64,000 nucleotides of DNA from Deltaproteobacteria bacterium HGW-Deltaproteobacteria-2 (lineage in GTDB: Bacteria > Desulfobacterota > Syntrophia > Syntrophales > Smithellaceae), in assembly GCA_002840505.1 (NCBI GenBank), contig PHBC01000002.1, positions 1 through 64,000 on the forward strand, written 5' to 3'. The position numbers and the translations under genes are program-made. A model generated the notes under the pieces. It was given only the letters and a program-made list of their open reading frames with translations. It had not been told where the DNA came from and made no database searches. This document shows, one piece after another, positions 53,654 through 63,135 of the stretch. Positions within the stretch are counted from its first letter, which is position 1, and every line of letters starts with the position of its first letter.

Positions 53654-54781
53654 TCAGATCAGCGCTAGGCTGTCAGCCACGGCCATTCCTTTACGAGTCG
53701 GACGCAAAAAGCCATCATTTAATTCTACAAGTTTATTCTTGATTAACGCATCAATAATTGTTTTCTTATCTTTAAGCAAGTCAACGCCGTATTTGACTTT
53801 GTAGCGTTTTAAATCGATTCCGGCTTTGGTTCGCAAGCCAAGAAATAAAGTTTCCAGTTGCAGTTGTTCTGCGGAAAGTGTTTCCGTATTTTCCACCGGC
53901 ATTTTGTCTTGAGAAATCTTTTTTAAATACGTTTTAACGGCGGCTTTATTCCACCAGCGGTTATTATTCAAAAAAGAATGTGCGGCAGGGCCAAGTCCTA
54001 AATAAGGAACGTGTTGCCAGTATTTCTGGTTGTGCCGGGATTTAAATTTATCAAGGCGTGCAAAGTTGGAAACTTCGTAGTGAATGTAACCGGCATTATT
54101 CAGTTCTTCAGCGGTGGTTAAAAATAATTTGAGTTCCGTATTTTCATCGGGCAATTTCCATCCCTCTGAAGAATATTTATTATAGAGGGGTGTCCTATCG
54201 TCGAGTGAAAGCTGGTAACAGGAAATGTGTTCCGGCTTGAAAGAAACGGCTTTTTGCAAAGTATTTTCCCATGATTTAATACTTACGCCATGTATTCCAT
54301 AAATCAAATCTATTCCCAGATTATCAAATCCGGCTTCTCTGGCCGCTTCTATGGCGGAAATTGCTTCTTTGGCTGAATGCCTGCGTCCCAGTAGTTGTAA
54401 AACTTTATCATCAAATGATTGAACACCGATATTCAGACGATTGATTCCAAGATTCTTCATTTTATTTAAATAGTTAAAAGAAATATCTCCAGGATTAGTT
54501 TCTAAAGTTATCTCGGCATTAATATCAATATTGAAATATTTATTTATTGATGTAAATATTTCAATAAATTGTTTTGGCGTCAACAGGGAAGGGGTGCCGC
54601 CGCCGATGTAGATGGTGTCAAATGAGGAGAAGACGTTTCGATAATACTTTATTTCTTTTTTTAACGCCGCAATATATTCAGGAATAAGCTTGACTGATTT
54701 GATTGAGTAAAAACTGCAATAGCCGCATTTGCTGAGGCAAAAAGGAATGTGAATATAAAGCCCGGCCTGTTCACTTCTCAT
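53654..54781 (-). CDS. hemW: Heme chaperone HemW (radical SAM)
   Basis: The 375-residue protein has the radical-SAM motif IPFCLSKCGYCSF (C-x3-C-x2-C, about 12-25), GGGTPSLL (about 62-69), and ETNPGDISFNYL. It resembles coproporphyrinogen III oxidase HemN but is shorter and has the HemW pattern, without the extra Cys (CxxxCxxCxC) typical of HemN: the fourth position is Ser (CGYCSF). HemW binds heme and delivers it to membrane proteins. It may be cotranscribed after lepA (271 bases) although a repeat lies between. Confidence 0.92.
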   Translation of the reverse strand: MRSEQAGLYIHIPFCLSKCGYCSFYSIKSVKLIPEYIAALKKEIKYYRNVFSSFDTIYIGGGTPSLLTPKQFIEIFTSINKYFNIDINAEITLETNPGDISFNYLNKMKNLGINRLNIGVQSFDDKVLQLLGRRHSAKEAISAIEAAREAGFDNLGIDLIYGIHGVSIKSWENTLQKAVSFKPEHISCYQLSLDDRTPLYNKYSSEGWKLPDENTELKLFLTTAEELNNAGYIHYEVSNFARLDKFKSRHNQKYWQHVPYLGLGPAAHSFLNNNRWWNKAAVKTYLKKISQDKMPVENTETLSAEQLQLETLFLGLRTKAGIDLKRYKVKYGVDLLKDKKTIIDALIKNKLVELNDGFLRPTRKGMAVADSLALI

Positions 54782-54925
54782 AATTCTAATTAAAATTGAG
54801 TATTGATTTTTGTATCTTTAAATAGAAATTATTCTATTTCATATTCAAGATGAAAGCAAGGCGGCATGATGGGAAAGTATTTCTTTTTATAGCCTTGCAC
54901 CTATGAGATATTAATCCAAAAAATT

Positions 54926-55049
54926 GAGACTGTTCAAAAGTGCTCAGATGCAAGGCGTGCAAAAACCGGGGCGCGAGGCGTATTTTGGTATACGTTGAGT
55001 GTCATGGTTTGCAGCACAACGCAGCAGATGGGCGCTTTTCAACAGTCTC
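54926..55049 (-). repeat. Dispersed ~125-bp element, copy 2 (reverse orientation)
   Basis: Bounded by GAGACTGTTCAAAAG and CTTTTCAACAGTCTC (14 of 15 pairs inverted). The inside matches the other copies on the opposite strand (CAGATGCAAGGCGTGC, TACGTTGAG). It begins 3 bases after the lepA stop and could act as its terminator. Confidence 0.85.
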
Positions 55050-55052
55050 TTG

Positions 55053-56849
55053 CTAATCGGTGTCGGATTTAAGGACCGCCAGAAACGCACTCTGCGGAAT
55101 GCTCACGTTGCCAATCATCTTCATACGTTTTTTCCCTGCTTTTTGTTTTTCCAGCAGTTTTCTTTTGCGGGAAATATCACCACCGTAACATTTTGCAATG
55201 ACGTCTTTGCGGAAAGCGCTGATGGTGCTGCGGGCGATAATTTCCGCACCGATGGCGCCCTGAATGGCAATTTTAAACATCTGGCGCGGTATCTCTTCTT
55301 TAAGTCGATCACAAGCTAGAAGGGCTCGCGCACGTGCCCGCTCGCGATGGACAATCTGCGAGAGAGCATCAACCTTTTCGCCATTAACCAGAATATCCAT
55401 TAAAACCAGATTGCTTTCGCGAAAATCAATGATGTCGTAATCGAATGAACCATAACCCTGTGTAACGGATTTGAAACGATCATAAAAATCATAGATGACT
55501 TCGGCCAGCGGCATTTCATAAGATAACTCTACACGTCCGGGGCTGGTGTAGTTCATGTTGGAATTGGTGCCGCGTTTTTCCATGCAAAGCTTCATTACCG
55601 CTCCCAGATAACGCTCCGGAAGCATCATTGCGGCCCGGATGTAAGGTTCTTCCCCTTTGTCAATTTCCGAAGGATCAGGATAATGCGCCGGATTGTCCAC
55701 ATAGACTGTTTTTTTATCTTTGAGTGTGAAGCGATAACGCACGCTGGGCACGGAAAGAATGATAGAAAGATCGTATTCTCGCTCCAGACGTTCCTGCACA
55801 ATATCCAGATGAAGAAGGCCTAAAAAGCCGCAACGAAAACCTTGACCGAGAGCGGCGGAAGAATCCTTTTCAAAGATAAAAGAAGCGTCGTTGAGTTTAT
55901 ATTTTTCCAGAGAATCGGCCAAATCCTGATAATCATCGGAAGCAATAGGATAGATAGAAGCAAAAACAACCGGCTTGACTTCCTTAAAGCCGGGCAGCGG
56001 CTTACTGCAAGGCCTGTCCTGTAAAGTTATTGTATCGCCTGTGCGCACATCCGCCACGGTTTTCACGCCGGCGATTATGTAACCGACTTCACCGGCAGAG
56101 AGCTTTTCCCGTTTAGTGCGGGTGAGCAGAAAGTGGCCGACCTCTTCCACCTTATAAGTTGTGCCGTTGTACATGAATTTTATGATATCGCCGCTTTTAA
56201 CCGTTCCTTCAAAAACGCGGCAATGAATAATTGTGCCGCGAAATGAGTCATACTTGGCGTCAAAAATCAAAGCGGCCAGAGGATTGGCAGAGTCGCCCGT
56301 GGGTGGTGGAATACGCGTGACAATGGCTTCCAGAATTTCTTCTATGCCGATCCCTTCCTTGGCCGAACATTTGATATGGGTAAAAGGATCAAGCCCCAGT
56401 TCCGAATCAATTTCCTCCAACACCCGTTCAACGTCGGCGGAGGGGAGATCTATTTTGTTGATGATGGGGATAATCTCCAGATTGTGATCCAGCGCCAGAT
56501 AAAGATTAGCCAGAGTTTGCGCCTGCACTCCCTGCGCCGCGTCAATCAAGAGCAAGACGCCCTCGCAGGAGGCGAGAGACCGGGAAACTTCATAGGAAAA
56601 ATCAACATGGCCCGGGGTGTCAATCAGGTTCAGGATATAATCTTTTCCGTCATGGGCGCGATAGGGCAGGGATATGGCGTTACTTTTGATCGTAATGCCG
56701 CGCTCCCGTTCAATATCCATATTATCCAGAATCTGGTCCTGAAAGTTTCTTTCATTGCAGACACCGGTAAATTGTATCAAACGGTCGGCCAGCGTTGATT
56801 TGCCGTGATCAATATGCGCGATGATACTGAAGTTTCTGATGTTTTCCAT
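55053..56849 (-). CDS. lepA: Translation factor LepA (EF4)
   Basis: The 598-residue GTPase is the normal length for LepA. Motifs: SIIAHIDHGKSTLADRLIQ (G1), [16 protein letters not shown] (G3), NKIDLPSA (G4), and the LepA-specific C-terminal domain with FKIAIQGAIGAEIIARSTISAFRKDV (cited as AIGAEIIARSTISAFRKDV) and RKRKLLEKQKAGKKRMK. It acts on stalled or unusual ribosomes. The adk gene upstream ends in a terminator (56874-56903), so lepA is probably transcribed on its own or by read-through. Confidence 0.97.
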   Translation of the reverse strand: MENIRNFSIIAHIDHGKSTLADRLIQFTGVCNERNFQDQILDNMDIERERGITIKSNAISLPYRAHDGKDYILNLIDTPGHVDFSYEVSRSLASCEGVLLLIDAAQGVQAQTLANLYLALDHNLEIIPIINKIDLPSADVERVLEEIDSELGLDPFTHIKCSAKEGIGIEEILEAIVTRIPPPTGDSANPLAALIFDAKYDSFRGTIIHCRVFEGTVKSGDIIKFMYNGTTYKVEEVGHFLLTRTKREKLSAGEVGYIIAGVKTVADVRTGDTITLQDRPCSKPLPGFKEVKPVVFASIYPIASDDYQDLADSLEKYKLNDASFIFEKDSSAALGQGFRCGFLGLLHLDIVQERLEREYDLSIILSVPSVRYRFTLKDKKTVYVDNPAHYPDPSEIDKGEEPYIRAAMMLPERYLGAVMKLCMEKRGTNSNMNYTSPGRVELSYEMPLAEVIYDFYDRFKSVTQGYGSFDYDIIDFRESNLVLMDILVNGEKVDALSQIVHRERARARALLACDRLKEEIPRQMFKIAIQGAIGAEIIARSTISAFRKDVIAKCYGGDISRKRKLLEKQKAGKKRMKMIGNVSIPQSAFLAVLKSDTD

Positions 56850-56873
56850 AAATCTCTATCGGTATGAAGATGA

Positions 56874-56903
56874 AAAAGCCCTCATGGAAATAAGAGGGCT
56901 TTT
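56874..56903 (-). terminator. Rho-independent terminator after adk
   Basis: AAAAGCCCTC / GAGGGCTTTT, a 10-base stem with a 10-base loop and T-run on both strands. On the minus strand it lies 22 bases after the adk stop. Confidence 0.85.
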
Positions 56904-56925
56904 ATCAAATGTCTCTCCGTACAAA

Positions 56926-57600
56926 TTAAACAAGTTTCTTTAAAATGTCGTCCGTTACTTCTTTTACGGGAACGCTGCCGTCAACAGAAATTATCTTTGT
57001 TCTTTGTTTGAAATAGTTAACAGCGGCCAAAGTACCTGTCTTTGTATCATAGTAAATGCCATGACGTTTATCGATCGCCGCAGCATCCTGGTCGTCAGCG
57101 CGCGCAGACATATCCTCGCATCCGCAAACACGGCAGACAAATTTGCCATCCTTTTCCGCAGGTTTAATTGCGTCAATGTGAATGTTGTTGGGATGGTTGT
57201 TGTCTGTTTTACAAAGTCTGCGTCCCATAATGCGTTTCTTGGCTATTTGACGATCCAGATCGATTTCAATGACGTAATCCAGCTTGATCTTTTCTTTTTC
57301 CAGTGCTGCCCAAAGGGCTTCAGCCTGAGCCAGGTTACGGGGAAATCCATCCAACAGCCAGCCTTTTTTGCAATCATCTTCCTTCAGGCGGTCAAGAATC
57401 ATGGGAATGGTAATATCGTCAGGTACAAGTTCTCCACGATCGATAAATGCTTTTGCCTTTTCTCCCAAAGGGGTTTTTTTGGAAATATTTTGCCGGAAAA
57501 TAACACCTGTTTCAATATGGGGCACGCCATATTTCTTTTGTACTATTGCGCCTTGTGTTCCTTTGCCACTACCGTTAGGGCCAAAAATTAAAATGTTCAC
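56926..57600 (-). CDS. adk: Adenylate kinase with unusual Cys-rich LID
   Basis: The 224-residue protein starts with GTG 57600 behind GAAAGGAGTCTCAAC. It has the P-loop GPNGSGKGTQG (near 7-17), DGFPRNLAQAEAL (AMP site, near 83) and GRRLC with RADDQD in the LID region. It converts ATP + AMP to 2 ADP. The LID (about 128-190) is longer than usual: Cys in GRRLCKTDN, then NNHPNN, then CRVCGCE. This could bind zinc as in Gram-positive-type enzymes, but the arrangement is not the standard C-x2-C...C-x2-C. Confidence 0.9.
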   Translation of the reverse strand: MNILIFGPNGSGKGTQGAIVQKKYGVPHIETGVIFRQNISKKTPLGEKAKAFIDRGELVPDDITIPMILDRLKEDDCKKGWLLDGFPRNLAQAEALWAALEKEKIKLDYVIEIDLDRQIAKKRIMGRRLCKTDNNHPNNIHIDAIKPAEKDGKFVCRVCGCEDMSARADDQDAAAIDKRHGIYYDTKTGTLAAVNYFKQRTKIISVDGSVPVKEVTDDILKKLV

Positions 57601-57685
57601 GTTGAGACTCCTTTCAAAAAAAATGATAAAGCTGGAGTCTTATAATGTATTATGTGCTTTTTCGCAATATAAAAGAAGTAGATAA

Positions 57686-57810
57686 GAAACTGTTGAAAAA
57701 CGCTCATCTGCCGCGTTGCGCTGCAAACCGCACCGCTCAACGTATGATTCATATACGCCTCGCGATTCGGTTTTTGCGCGCCTTGCATCTGAACATTTTT
57801 GAACAGTTTC
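57686..57810 (+). repeat. Dispersed ~125-bp element, copy 3
   Basis: Bounded by GAAACTGTTGAAAAA and TTTTTGAACAGTTTC (14 of 15 pairs inverted). It is the most complete plus-strand copy, with internal inverted parts (CAACGTATGA and TCATATACG). Confidence 0.85.
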
Positions 57811-57854
57811 GAGCACTAGATGTTTTAAAAATGCGAGTAATTGTTAAAACTATT

Positions 57855-58076
57855 TTAGTGGCAGGAGCATCCGGGCGGACAGGAGGTGGCTGAGCACGAT
57901 GATCCAGTTGAACCTGATGAACCCTTAGACTTTCTTTTAGCGGATACGGACATTATTTTTTCGGCTTTTTTTGTGCCGCATTTCGGACAGGAAAGGTCTT
58001 TTTCATCAGCCGACGAGAAAATTATGCTTTCGAATATATTTTTACATTTTTTGCATTTAAATTCGTAAATAGGCAT
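57855..58076 (-). CDS. FmdB-family zinc-ribbon protein
   Basis: The 73-residue protein starts MPIYEFKCKKCKNIFE, the FmdB family start. The first Cys pair (CKKC, near 8-11) and the second (CPKC, near 30-33) make a zinc ribbon. The tail is rich in Ser, Gly and Cys (SSCSATSCPPGCSCH), with extra Cys that may bind metal. FmdB proteins are named after a formamidase-linked regulator; the actual function is unclear. It lies between adk and the BepA-like gene, all on the same strand. Confidence 0.88.
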   Translation of the reverse strand: MPIYEFKCKKCKNIFESIIFSSADEKDLSCPKCGTKKAEKIMSVSAKRKSKGSSGSTGSSCSATSCPPGCSCH

Positions 58077-58148
58077 TTGTTTTTATCCTTTTTTTTAAGA
58101 TATACCGCAATTAAATAATGTCAAGTCTCAAAAAAAATATTTGTCGCT

Positions 58149-59573
58149 TCAGCGCTTTTGTCTGTCCATTGGTGGTGTTGGCTTCTTGTTGCTTTCCAAA
58201 TCTTTTATTGCCTGATTAATGGCAGTATTTCGCTCCGAACCCTGCGGGAAATAATTGAGTGCTTCTTTAAAATGAAACAGTGCGCTTTCCTTCTTCCCCT
58301 CCTTTTTAAAAAATAAACCGAAATAGTAATGCGATTCTCCCTTATGGTTAAGTTTGCCGTAGGTCATGGCCAGGGAATAATTAATGTCTTCATTATCGAG
58401 TAGTTTGTCTTTGAGTTTCAGGTAACAATCAAGCGCGTTTTGATATTTGCCGGAAGCAAAATACGCTTTGCCCAAAGCTAAAGTTATTTCATCATTGTCG
58501 GGATTTAGATTTGATGCCCGGAGAAGATAATCCTGCGCAAGATCCGCTTTTCCTGTCTTGATATAAATTAATCCGATGTTTTTTAAGATGTCTTCATCTC
58601 GCGGAGATAAACTAAGTGCTTTTTGATAGTGTTGGAGAGCGGCGGAGGTTTGACCGAGTTGGTCTTCAATTACTGCGAGATTATAAAGCAGATCAACATT
58701 ATCAGGATCTTTTTTTAATGATTCCGTCAGTTCTCTGTATTTTGTGTCTAGATCAGATTGATCCAAAGAGATGAGAGATTGCATTCTGCTTAAATTGCCG
58801 ATGATATTTTTTTTACCTTTTTGATGGTATTGCGTTAAAATTAAACTGTCCATGTAATAGATACGATCGTCAGTTCCAGGATGTGTTAGCAGGTAAGAAG
58901 GCATGGTTTTGGAAAGGAACTCATTCTGTTTCATGATTTTGAGAAAATCAATCATTCCTGCCGGATAATAGCCGGCACTGACAAGATAGCTTAAACCCAA
59001 TCGGTCGGCCTCTTCTTCATGTGCACGGGTATACTTGAGCGTCAGGGTGCTGGCGCCAGCCACGGAAAAAGCGGCAATAGCCGCAGTGGCCTCGCCACCG
59101 CCTCCAAGAAAAGCTCCGGCAATAATCGCGGCTAATGTGGCAATGCTTAATTTTTGAGACTTTTCAATAATGCTGGCGACATGACGGGCGTTGGCATGGC
59201 CGATTTCGTGAGCAATAACGCCGGCCAGTTCAGCTTCATTTTCTGAAGCTAATATTAGTCCTTTATTGATGTAGATGTAACCGCCGGGTGTGGCAAATGC
59301 ATTTATTGCGTCGCTGTCCACGATAGAAAAGCGAAAATCAAAAGGAGCTTTTTGAGTTTGTTCCAGAATTAAAGTGCCGATTTTTGTTATGTAATCGTTG
59401 AGGTTTTTATTTTTGAAGATGAGTTTATTTTCTATTAATTTATCATAGAACTCCTTGCCTACTTTTCTTTCATCTTCAAGGGTGAATTCGGCAAAGCAGG
59501 GGGTTACCCGACAAAGTAAGATAAAAATGAAAACTACAAAACAAATATGTTGATTTTGAATAAATTTACGCAT
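58149..59573 (-). CDS. bepA: BepA/YfgC-like M48 metallopeptidase with TPR repeats
   Basis: The precursor has 474 residues from ATG 59573 (a TTG at 59579 is possible). A signal peptide covers about 1-28. The M48 domain has AHEIGHANARH (HExxH with Zn ligands, near 128-138) and EEADRLGLSYLV (third ligand Glu). The C-terminal half (about 290-460) consists of TPR repeats (NVDLLYNLAVIEDQLGQTS, NIGLIYIKTGKADLAQDYL). In E. coli, BepA works in outer-membrane LptD assembly and clean-up of misfolded OMPs. That role is inferred here from domain order. Confidence 0.9.
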   Translation of the reverse strand: MRKFIQNQHICFVVFIFILLCRVTPCFAEFTLEDERKVGKEFYDKLIENKLIFKNKNLNDYITKIGTLILEQTQKAPFDFRFSIVDSDAINAFATPGGYIYINKGLILASENEAELAGVIAHEIGHANARHVASIIEKSQKLSIATLAAIIAGAFLGGGGEATAAIAAFSVAGASTLTLKYTRAHEEEADRLGLSYLVSAGYYPAGMIDFLKIMKQNEFLSKTMPSYLLTHPGTDDRIYYMDSLILTQYHQKGKKNIIGNLSRMQSLISLDQSDLDTKYRELTESLKKDPDNVDLLYNLAVIEDQLGQTSAALQHYQKALSLSPRDEDILKNIGLIYIKTGKADLAQDYLLRASNLNPDNDEITLALGKAYFASGKYQNALDCYLKLKDKLLDNEDINYSLAMTYGKLNHKGESHYYFGLFFKKEGKKESALFHFKEALNYFPQGSERNTAINQAIKDLESNKKPTPPMDRQKR

Positions 59574-59683
59574 AAGCAATTTTAAAATAGTTATTTTAAC
59601 AGTGAATATATTACCTTCTTTATAATTTTAAGACAAGTTTTCATTTCATGACAGATTCTAAATATCGGTGGTGATTATTTTAT

Positions 59684-60352
59684 ATGGGAAAAAAGTCTAT
59701 TGTAACTATCGATGGGCCGGCAGGTGCCGGTAAAAGCACAATAAGCAAAATTCTGGCGCAGAATCTGGATTATATTTATCTTGATACAGGAGCCCTCTAT
59801 CGCGCTCTTGCATATAAAGCGCTAAAGAAAAAAATATCTTTAGAAGATATTCCCGCCTTGGCTGATCTGTGTTCCAGTACTGCCGTAGTCCTCAAAAATA
59901 TAGACGGTCGAATGAAAGTGTATGTGGATGGAGAAGATGTCGAGGAAAAAATCCGTACAGAAGAAGTAAGTATGGCTGCTTCTAAAATATCAACGTTTGC
60001 CGTGGTCCGTGAAAAATTACTTAATCTGCAAAGAGAAGCTGGCGCTAACGGCGGTATTATTGCCGAAGGAAGAGACATGGGTTCAGTGGTTTTTCCACAT
60101 GCGGATTATAAGTTTTATCTTGATGCGCAGTTAGAGGAAAGAATAAGGAGGCGCTACAAAGAACTTCTGGACAAAGGTGTCTCAGTTGAATATCAATCAG
60201 TTCAAAAAGACATGCTGGCAAGGGATAAACAGGATAAACAGCGTAAGATAGCGCCTTTAAAAGTTCCGGAAGGAGCGGTAATAATTGATTCGGATAATCT
60301 CTCTGTTAGGGGTGTGGTAGAAAGAATTATTTCTTATATTTCGATTAAATAA
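59684..60352 (+). CDS. cmk: Cytidylate kinase
   Basis: The 222-residue protein has the P-loop TIDGPAGAGKSTISKILAQ (about 8-26), LDTGALYRALAYKALK and IAEGRDMGSVVFPHADYKFYL (near 125-145, NMP and metal site), then ARDKQDKQRKIAPLKVPEGA. It phosphorylates CMP and dCMP. It heads the conserved order cmk, rpsA, sppA, ihf, with rpsA 109 bases downstream. Confidence 0.96.
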   Translation: MGKKSIVTIDGPAGAGKSTISKILAQNLDYIYLDTGALYRALAYKALKKKISLEDIPALADLCSSTAVVLKNIDGRMKVYVDGEDVEEKIRTEEVSMAASKISTFAVVREKLLNLQREAGANGGIIAEGRDMGSVVFPHADYKFYLDAQLEERIRRRYKELLDKGVSVEYQSVQKDMLARDKQDKQRKIAPLKVPEGAVIIDSDNLSVRGVVERIISYISIK

Positions 60353-60461
60353 GATAAAAAAACATGAAAAAATATACTTGATTTTATGTTGATATTTAAT
60401 ATTCAGTGTGTTAAACCTTAAAAATTAAAAGAGTTTCATAAAAAACAGGGGGATTAGTTTA

Positions 60462-62225
60462 ATGGTTAACCATAATAACATGAACTTAACAAAAGAAAAT
60501 GAGATAGACGCGCATTCTGCAACAAAAACTCAATCATCTCAAACCAAAGAAGACGGTATGGACTTTAAAGCCCTTTTTGAGCAGAGCCTTAATCAACTCC
60601 AGTATGGCGATATTGCCAGAGGTAAAGTTGTTCAGGTCAAAGATGATAGGGTGATGGTTGATGTTGGTTGGAAAACTGAAGGTTACATTCCCGCCACAGA
60701 GCTGAAAGACGCACAAGGTAATATGAATATTTCAGTTGGCGATGAAATAGATGTATTTATTGATAAGAGAGATTCTGAAGGCAGTTTAGTTTTATCAAAA
60801 GACAAGGCATCCAAATTAAAAATATGGGAAGATATTAAAAATGCCTGTGAAAATAATATTCTGATAGAAGGTGTTGTTGTTGAAAAAGTTAAAGGTGGTC
60901 TTTCGGTTGATATTGGGATTACCGCTTTCCTTCCCGGTTCTCAGATAGATGTCCGTCCAGTTAAAGATTTAGATAAATTTGTCGGACAAACCATGGATTT
61001 TAACGTTTTAAAATATGACCGAAAACGCAATAATGTAGTTTTGTCTCGCCGTTCGATAGTGGCTTTGGAAAGAGAAGCGGAAAAGAAAGATATTTTAAAA
61101 TCCATTCAGGAAGGCAACGTTGTAGAAGGTGTGATAAAAAATATCACCGATTACGGTGTTTTTATTGATTTGGGCGGCATTGACGGATTGCTTCATGTTA
61201 CAGATATTTCCTGGGGCAGAATTGCCAAGCCTTCGGAAAATTTCCGTAAAGGTGAAAAGATTCAAACAAAAGTTCTTTCCTTTGATGCTGAGAAAGAGAG
61301 GGTTTCTTTAGGTCTCAAACAGTTGATGGATAATCCATGGGAGAAAATCACAGAGAGATATCCGGTAGGTTCAGTTGTCGAAGGCAAAGTTGTAAATTTA
61401 ACGGACTACGGAGTTTTTGTGGAATTGGAATCGGGCGTTGAAGGACTGGTACATATATCAGAAATGTACTGGACCAGGGAGATTAAACATCCGTCGAAAG
61501 TATTGAGTATAGGAGAAACTATAAAGGTTATGGTTCTAGAGGTAAATCCGGAAACCAAACGAGTTTCTCTAAGTTTAAAACAAACAACTCCGAATCCATG
61601 GGAGAAACTTAAAGAAAAGTATCCGGTCGGAACAATTGTTAAGGGTGTTGTCAGAAATATTACTAATTTTGGAGTTTTTGTAGGGATTGAAGAAAAGATC
61701 GACGGATTAATTCATGTATCTGATATTTCATGGAAACACAGGGTAACTCATCCTTCTGAATTTTTTAAGAAAGGCCAGGAAGTTGAGGCAGTAGTATTGA
61801 ATGTGGATGTAGAAAATGAAAAATTTTCTCTGGGTATAAAACAGATTGAAAAAAATCCCTGGGATGATTTATCCCAAAGATATGCACTTGGCAGCACTGT
61901 AACTGGTAAAATAACAAACTTTACAGATTTCGGAATTTTTATGGAAATTGAAGAAGGGATTGAAGGACTTGTCCATATTTCTGAAATAAGTCAAAAGCGA
62001 GTAAAGACTTCTTCGGAACTTTATTCTATCGGCGACACTGTATCTGCAGTAGTCAAGAGTATTGATCCTAAATCTAAAAAAATCAGATTAAGTATAAAAG
62101 AACTGGAAGCTCCGGCACCAGCCCCGACATCCAATCAATATATTAACAATACAGAAAATATAGGATCTAATCTTAGTCAGGCGTTAGCAGATTTAAAAAT
62201 TAACAATTCGCAAAAAGGTGAATAA
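60462..62225 (+). CDS. rpsA: 30S ribosomal protein S1
   Basis: The 587-residue protein has six S1 RNA-binding repeats at about 50-115, 135-200, 220-290, 305-375, 390-460 and 475-545. The later repeats show VEGxVxNxTDYGVFV, GLVHISE and KxVSLSLKQ, as in DYGVFIDLGGIDGLLHVTD. N- and C-terminal extensions of about 40 residues are low-complexity. It helps the ribosome bind mRNA. A purine-rich ribosome site (CAGGGGGATTAG) precedes ATG 60462. Confidence 0.97.
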   Translation: MVNHNNMNLTKENEIDAHSATKTQSSQTKEDGMDFKALFEQSLNQLQYGDIARGKVVQVKDDRVMVDVGWKTEGYIPATELKDAQGNMNISVGDEIDVFIDKRDSEGSLVLSKDKASKLKIWEDIKNACENNILIEGVVVEKVKGGLSVDIGITAFLPGSQIDVRPVKDLDKFVGQTMDFNVLKYDRKRNNVVLSRRSIVALEREAEKKDILKSIQEGNVVEGVIKNITDYGVFIDLGGIDGLLHVTDISWGRIAKPSENFRKGEKIQTKVLSFDAEKERVSLGLKQLMDNPWEKITERYPVGSVVEGKVVNLTDYGVFVELESGVEGLVHISEMYWTREIKHPSKVLSIGETIKVMVLEVNPETKRVSLSLKQTTPNPWEKLKEKYPVGTIVKGVVRNITNFGVFVGIEEKIDGLIHVSDISWKHRVTHPSEFFKKGQEVEAVVLNVDVENEKFSLGIKQIEKNPWDDLSQRYALGSTVTGKITNFTDFGIFMEIEEGIEGLVHISEISQKRVKTSSELYSIGDTVSAVVKSIDPKSKKIRLSIKELEAPAPAPTSNQYINNTENIGSNLSQALADLKINNSQKGE

Positions 62226-62228
62226 CGA

Positions 62229-63125
62229 ATGAGAAAACATCCCGTAATGTTTGGAATGCTCATACTTCTTATTCTGGGTGTCTCGTTTTACTTTTTTTTC
62301 TATAAAGCCGGTTTATATTCAGGCAAAAATAAAAGTTTTTCTTTAAAAGATAAAATAGGCGTTGTTCATGTCGACGGTGTAATTACGGATTCCATACCCA
62401 TAACAGAGCAATTGGATGAGTTTGGCAATGATGATTCCATCGTTGCCGTAGTTTTAAGGGTGGATTCTCCCGGCGGCGGTGTAGCTGCCTCTCAGGAAAT
62501 TTACGATGCTGTAATTGAACTCAAGAAAAAGAAAAAAGTTGTTGCCTCCATGGGTTCAGTTGCCGCTTCCGGCGGATTGCTTGTGGCTTGCTCCGCGGAT
62601 AAAATTGTAGCCAACCCCGGCACAATTACGGGAAGTATTTCAGCAATTATGCAGTTTGCTAATTTCGAAGGACTGCTTAAAAAAGTTGGAGTAAAATCTT
62701 CAGTAGTAAAAAGCGGCCAGTATAAGGATATCGGTTCTCCGTTGAGAGAGATGACTCCTGAGGAAAAAGTGATTGTTCAGGATCTGGTTGATGATATTTA
62801 CAATCAGTTTATTGATGTAATTGTAAAGGAGAGGAAACTTACCAGGGAGAAGGTTATCGAAATTGCCGATGGCCGTGTATTTTCCGGCCGCAGGGCGAAA
62901 GAACTGGGATTGGTAGATTATCTTGGCGACATGACATTTGCGGCTAAACTGGCAGGTAAGATGGCGGGAAGAACAGGCGAGTATGAATTGGTTTATCCCG
63001 GTAAAAAACGTTTCTCCGTGTTTGATTATTTTCTGGAAAATGCGGCAAGTAAAATAAGCAGTTCTTTTAAAGAGAAGATGGAAAGTACGAGCGGTTTAAA
63101 CTATATATATTATCCGGGAAGATAA
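62229..63125 (+). CDS. sppA: Signal peptide peptidase SppA
   Basis: The 298-residue protein has an N-terminal membrane helix (about 8-26) and an S49 peptidase domain. The nucleophilic Ser lies in GSVAASGGLLVAC (near 118-120) and the general-base Lys in KSGQYKDIGSPLREM (near 170), the Ser/Lys dyad of the short SppA type. It degrades leftover signal peptides in the membrane. It starts 3 bases after the rpsA stop. Confidence 0.95.
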   Translation: MRKHPVMFGMLILLILGVSFYFFFYKAGLYSGKNKSFSLKDKIGVVHVDGVITDSIPITEQLDEFGNDDSIVAVVLRVDSPGGGVAASQEIYDAVIELKKKKKVVASMGSVAASGGLLVACSADKIVANPGTITGSISAIMQFANFEGLLKKVGVKSSVVKSGQYKDIGSPLREMTPEEKVIVQDLVDDIYNQFIDVIVKERKLTREKVIEIADGRVFSGRRAKELGLVDYLGDMTFAAKLAGKMAGRTGEYELVYPGKKRFSVFDYFLENAASKISSSFKEKMESTSGLNYIYYPGR

Positions 63126-63135
63126 AGTAAATTTT

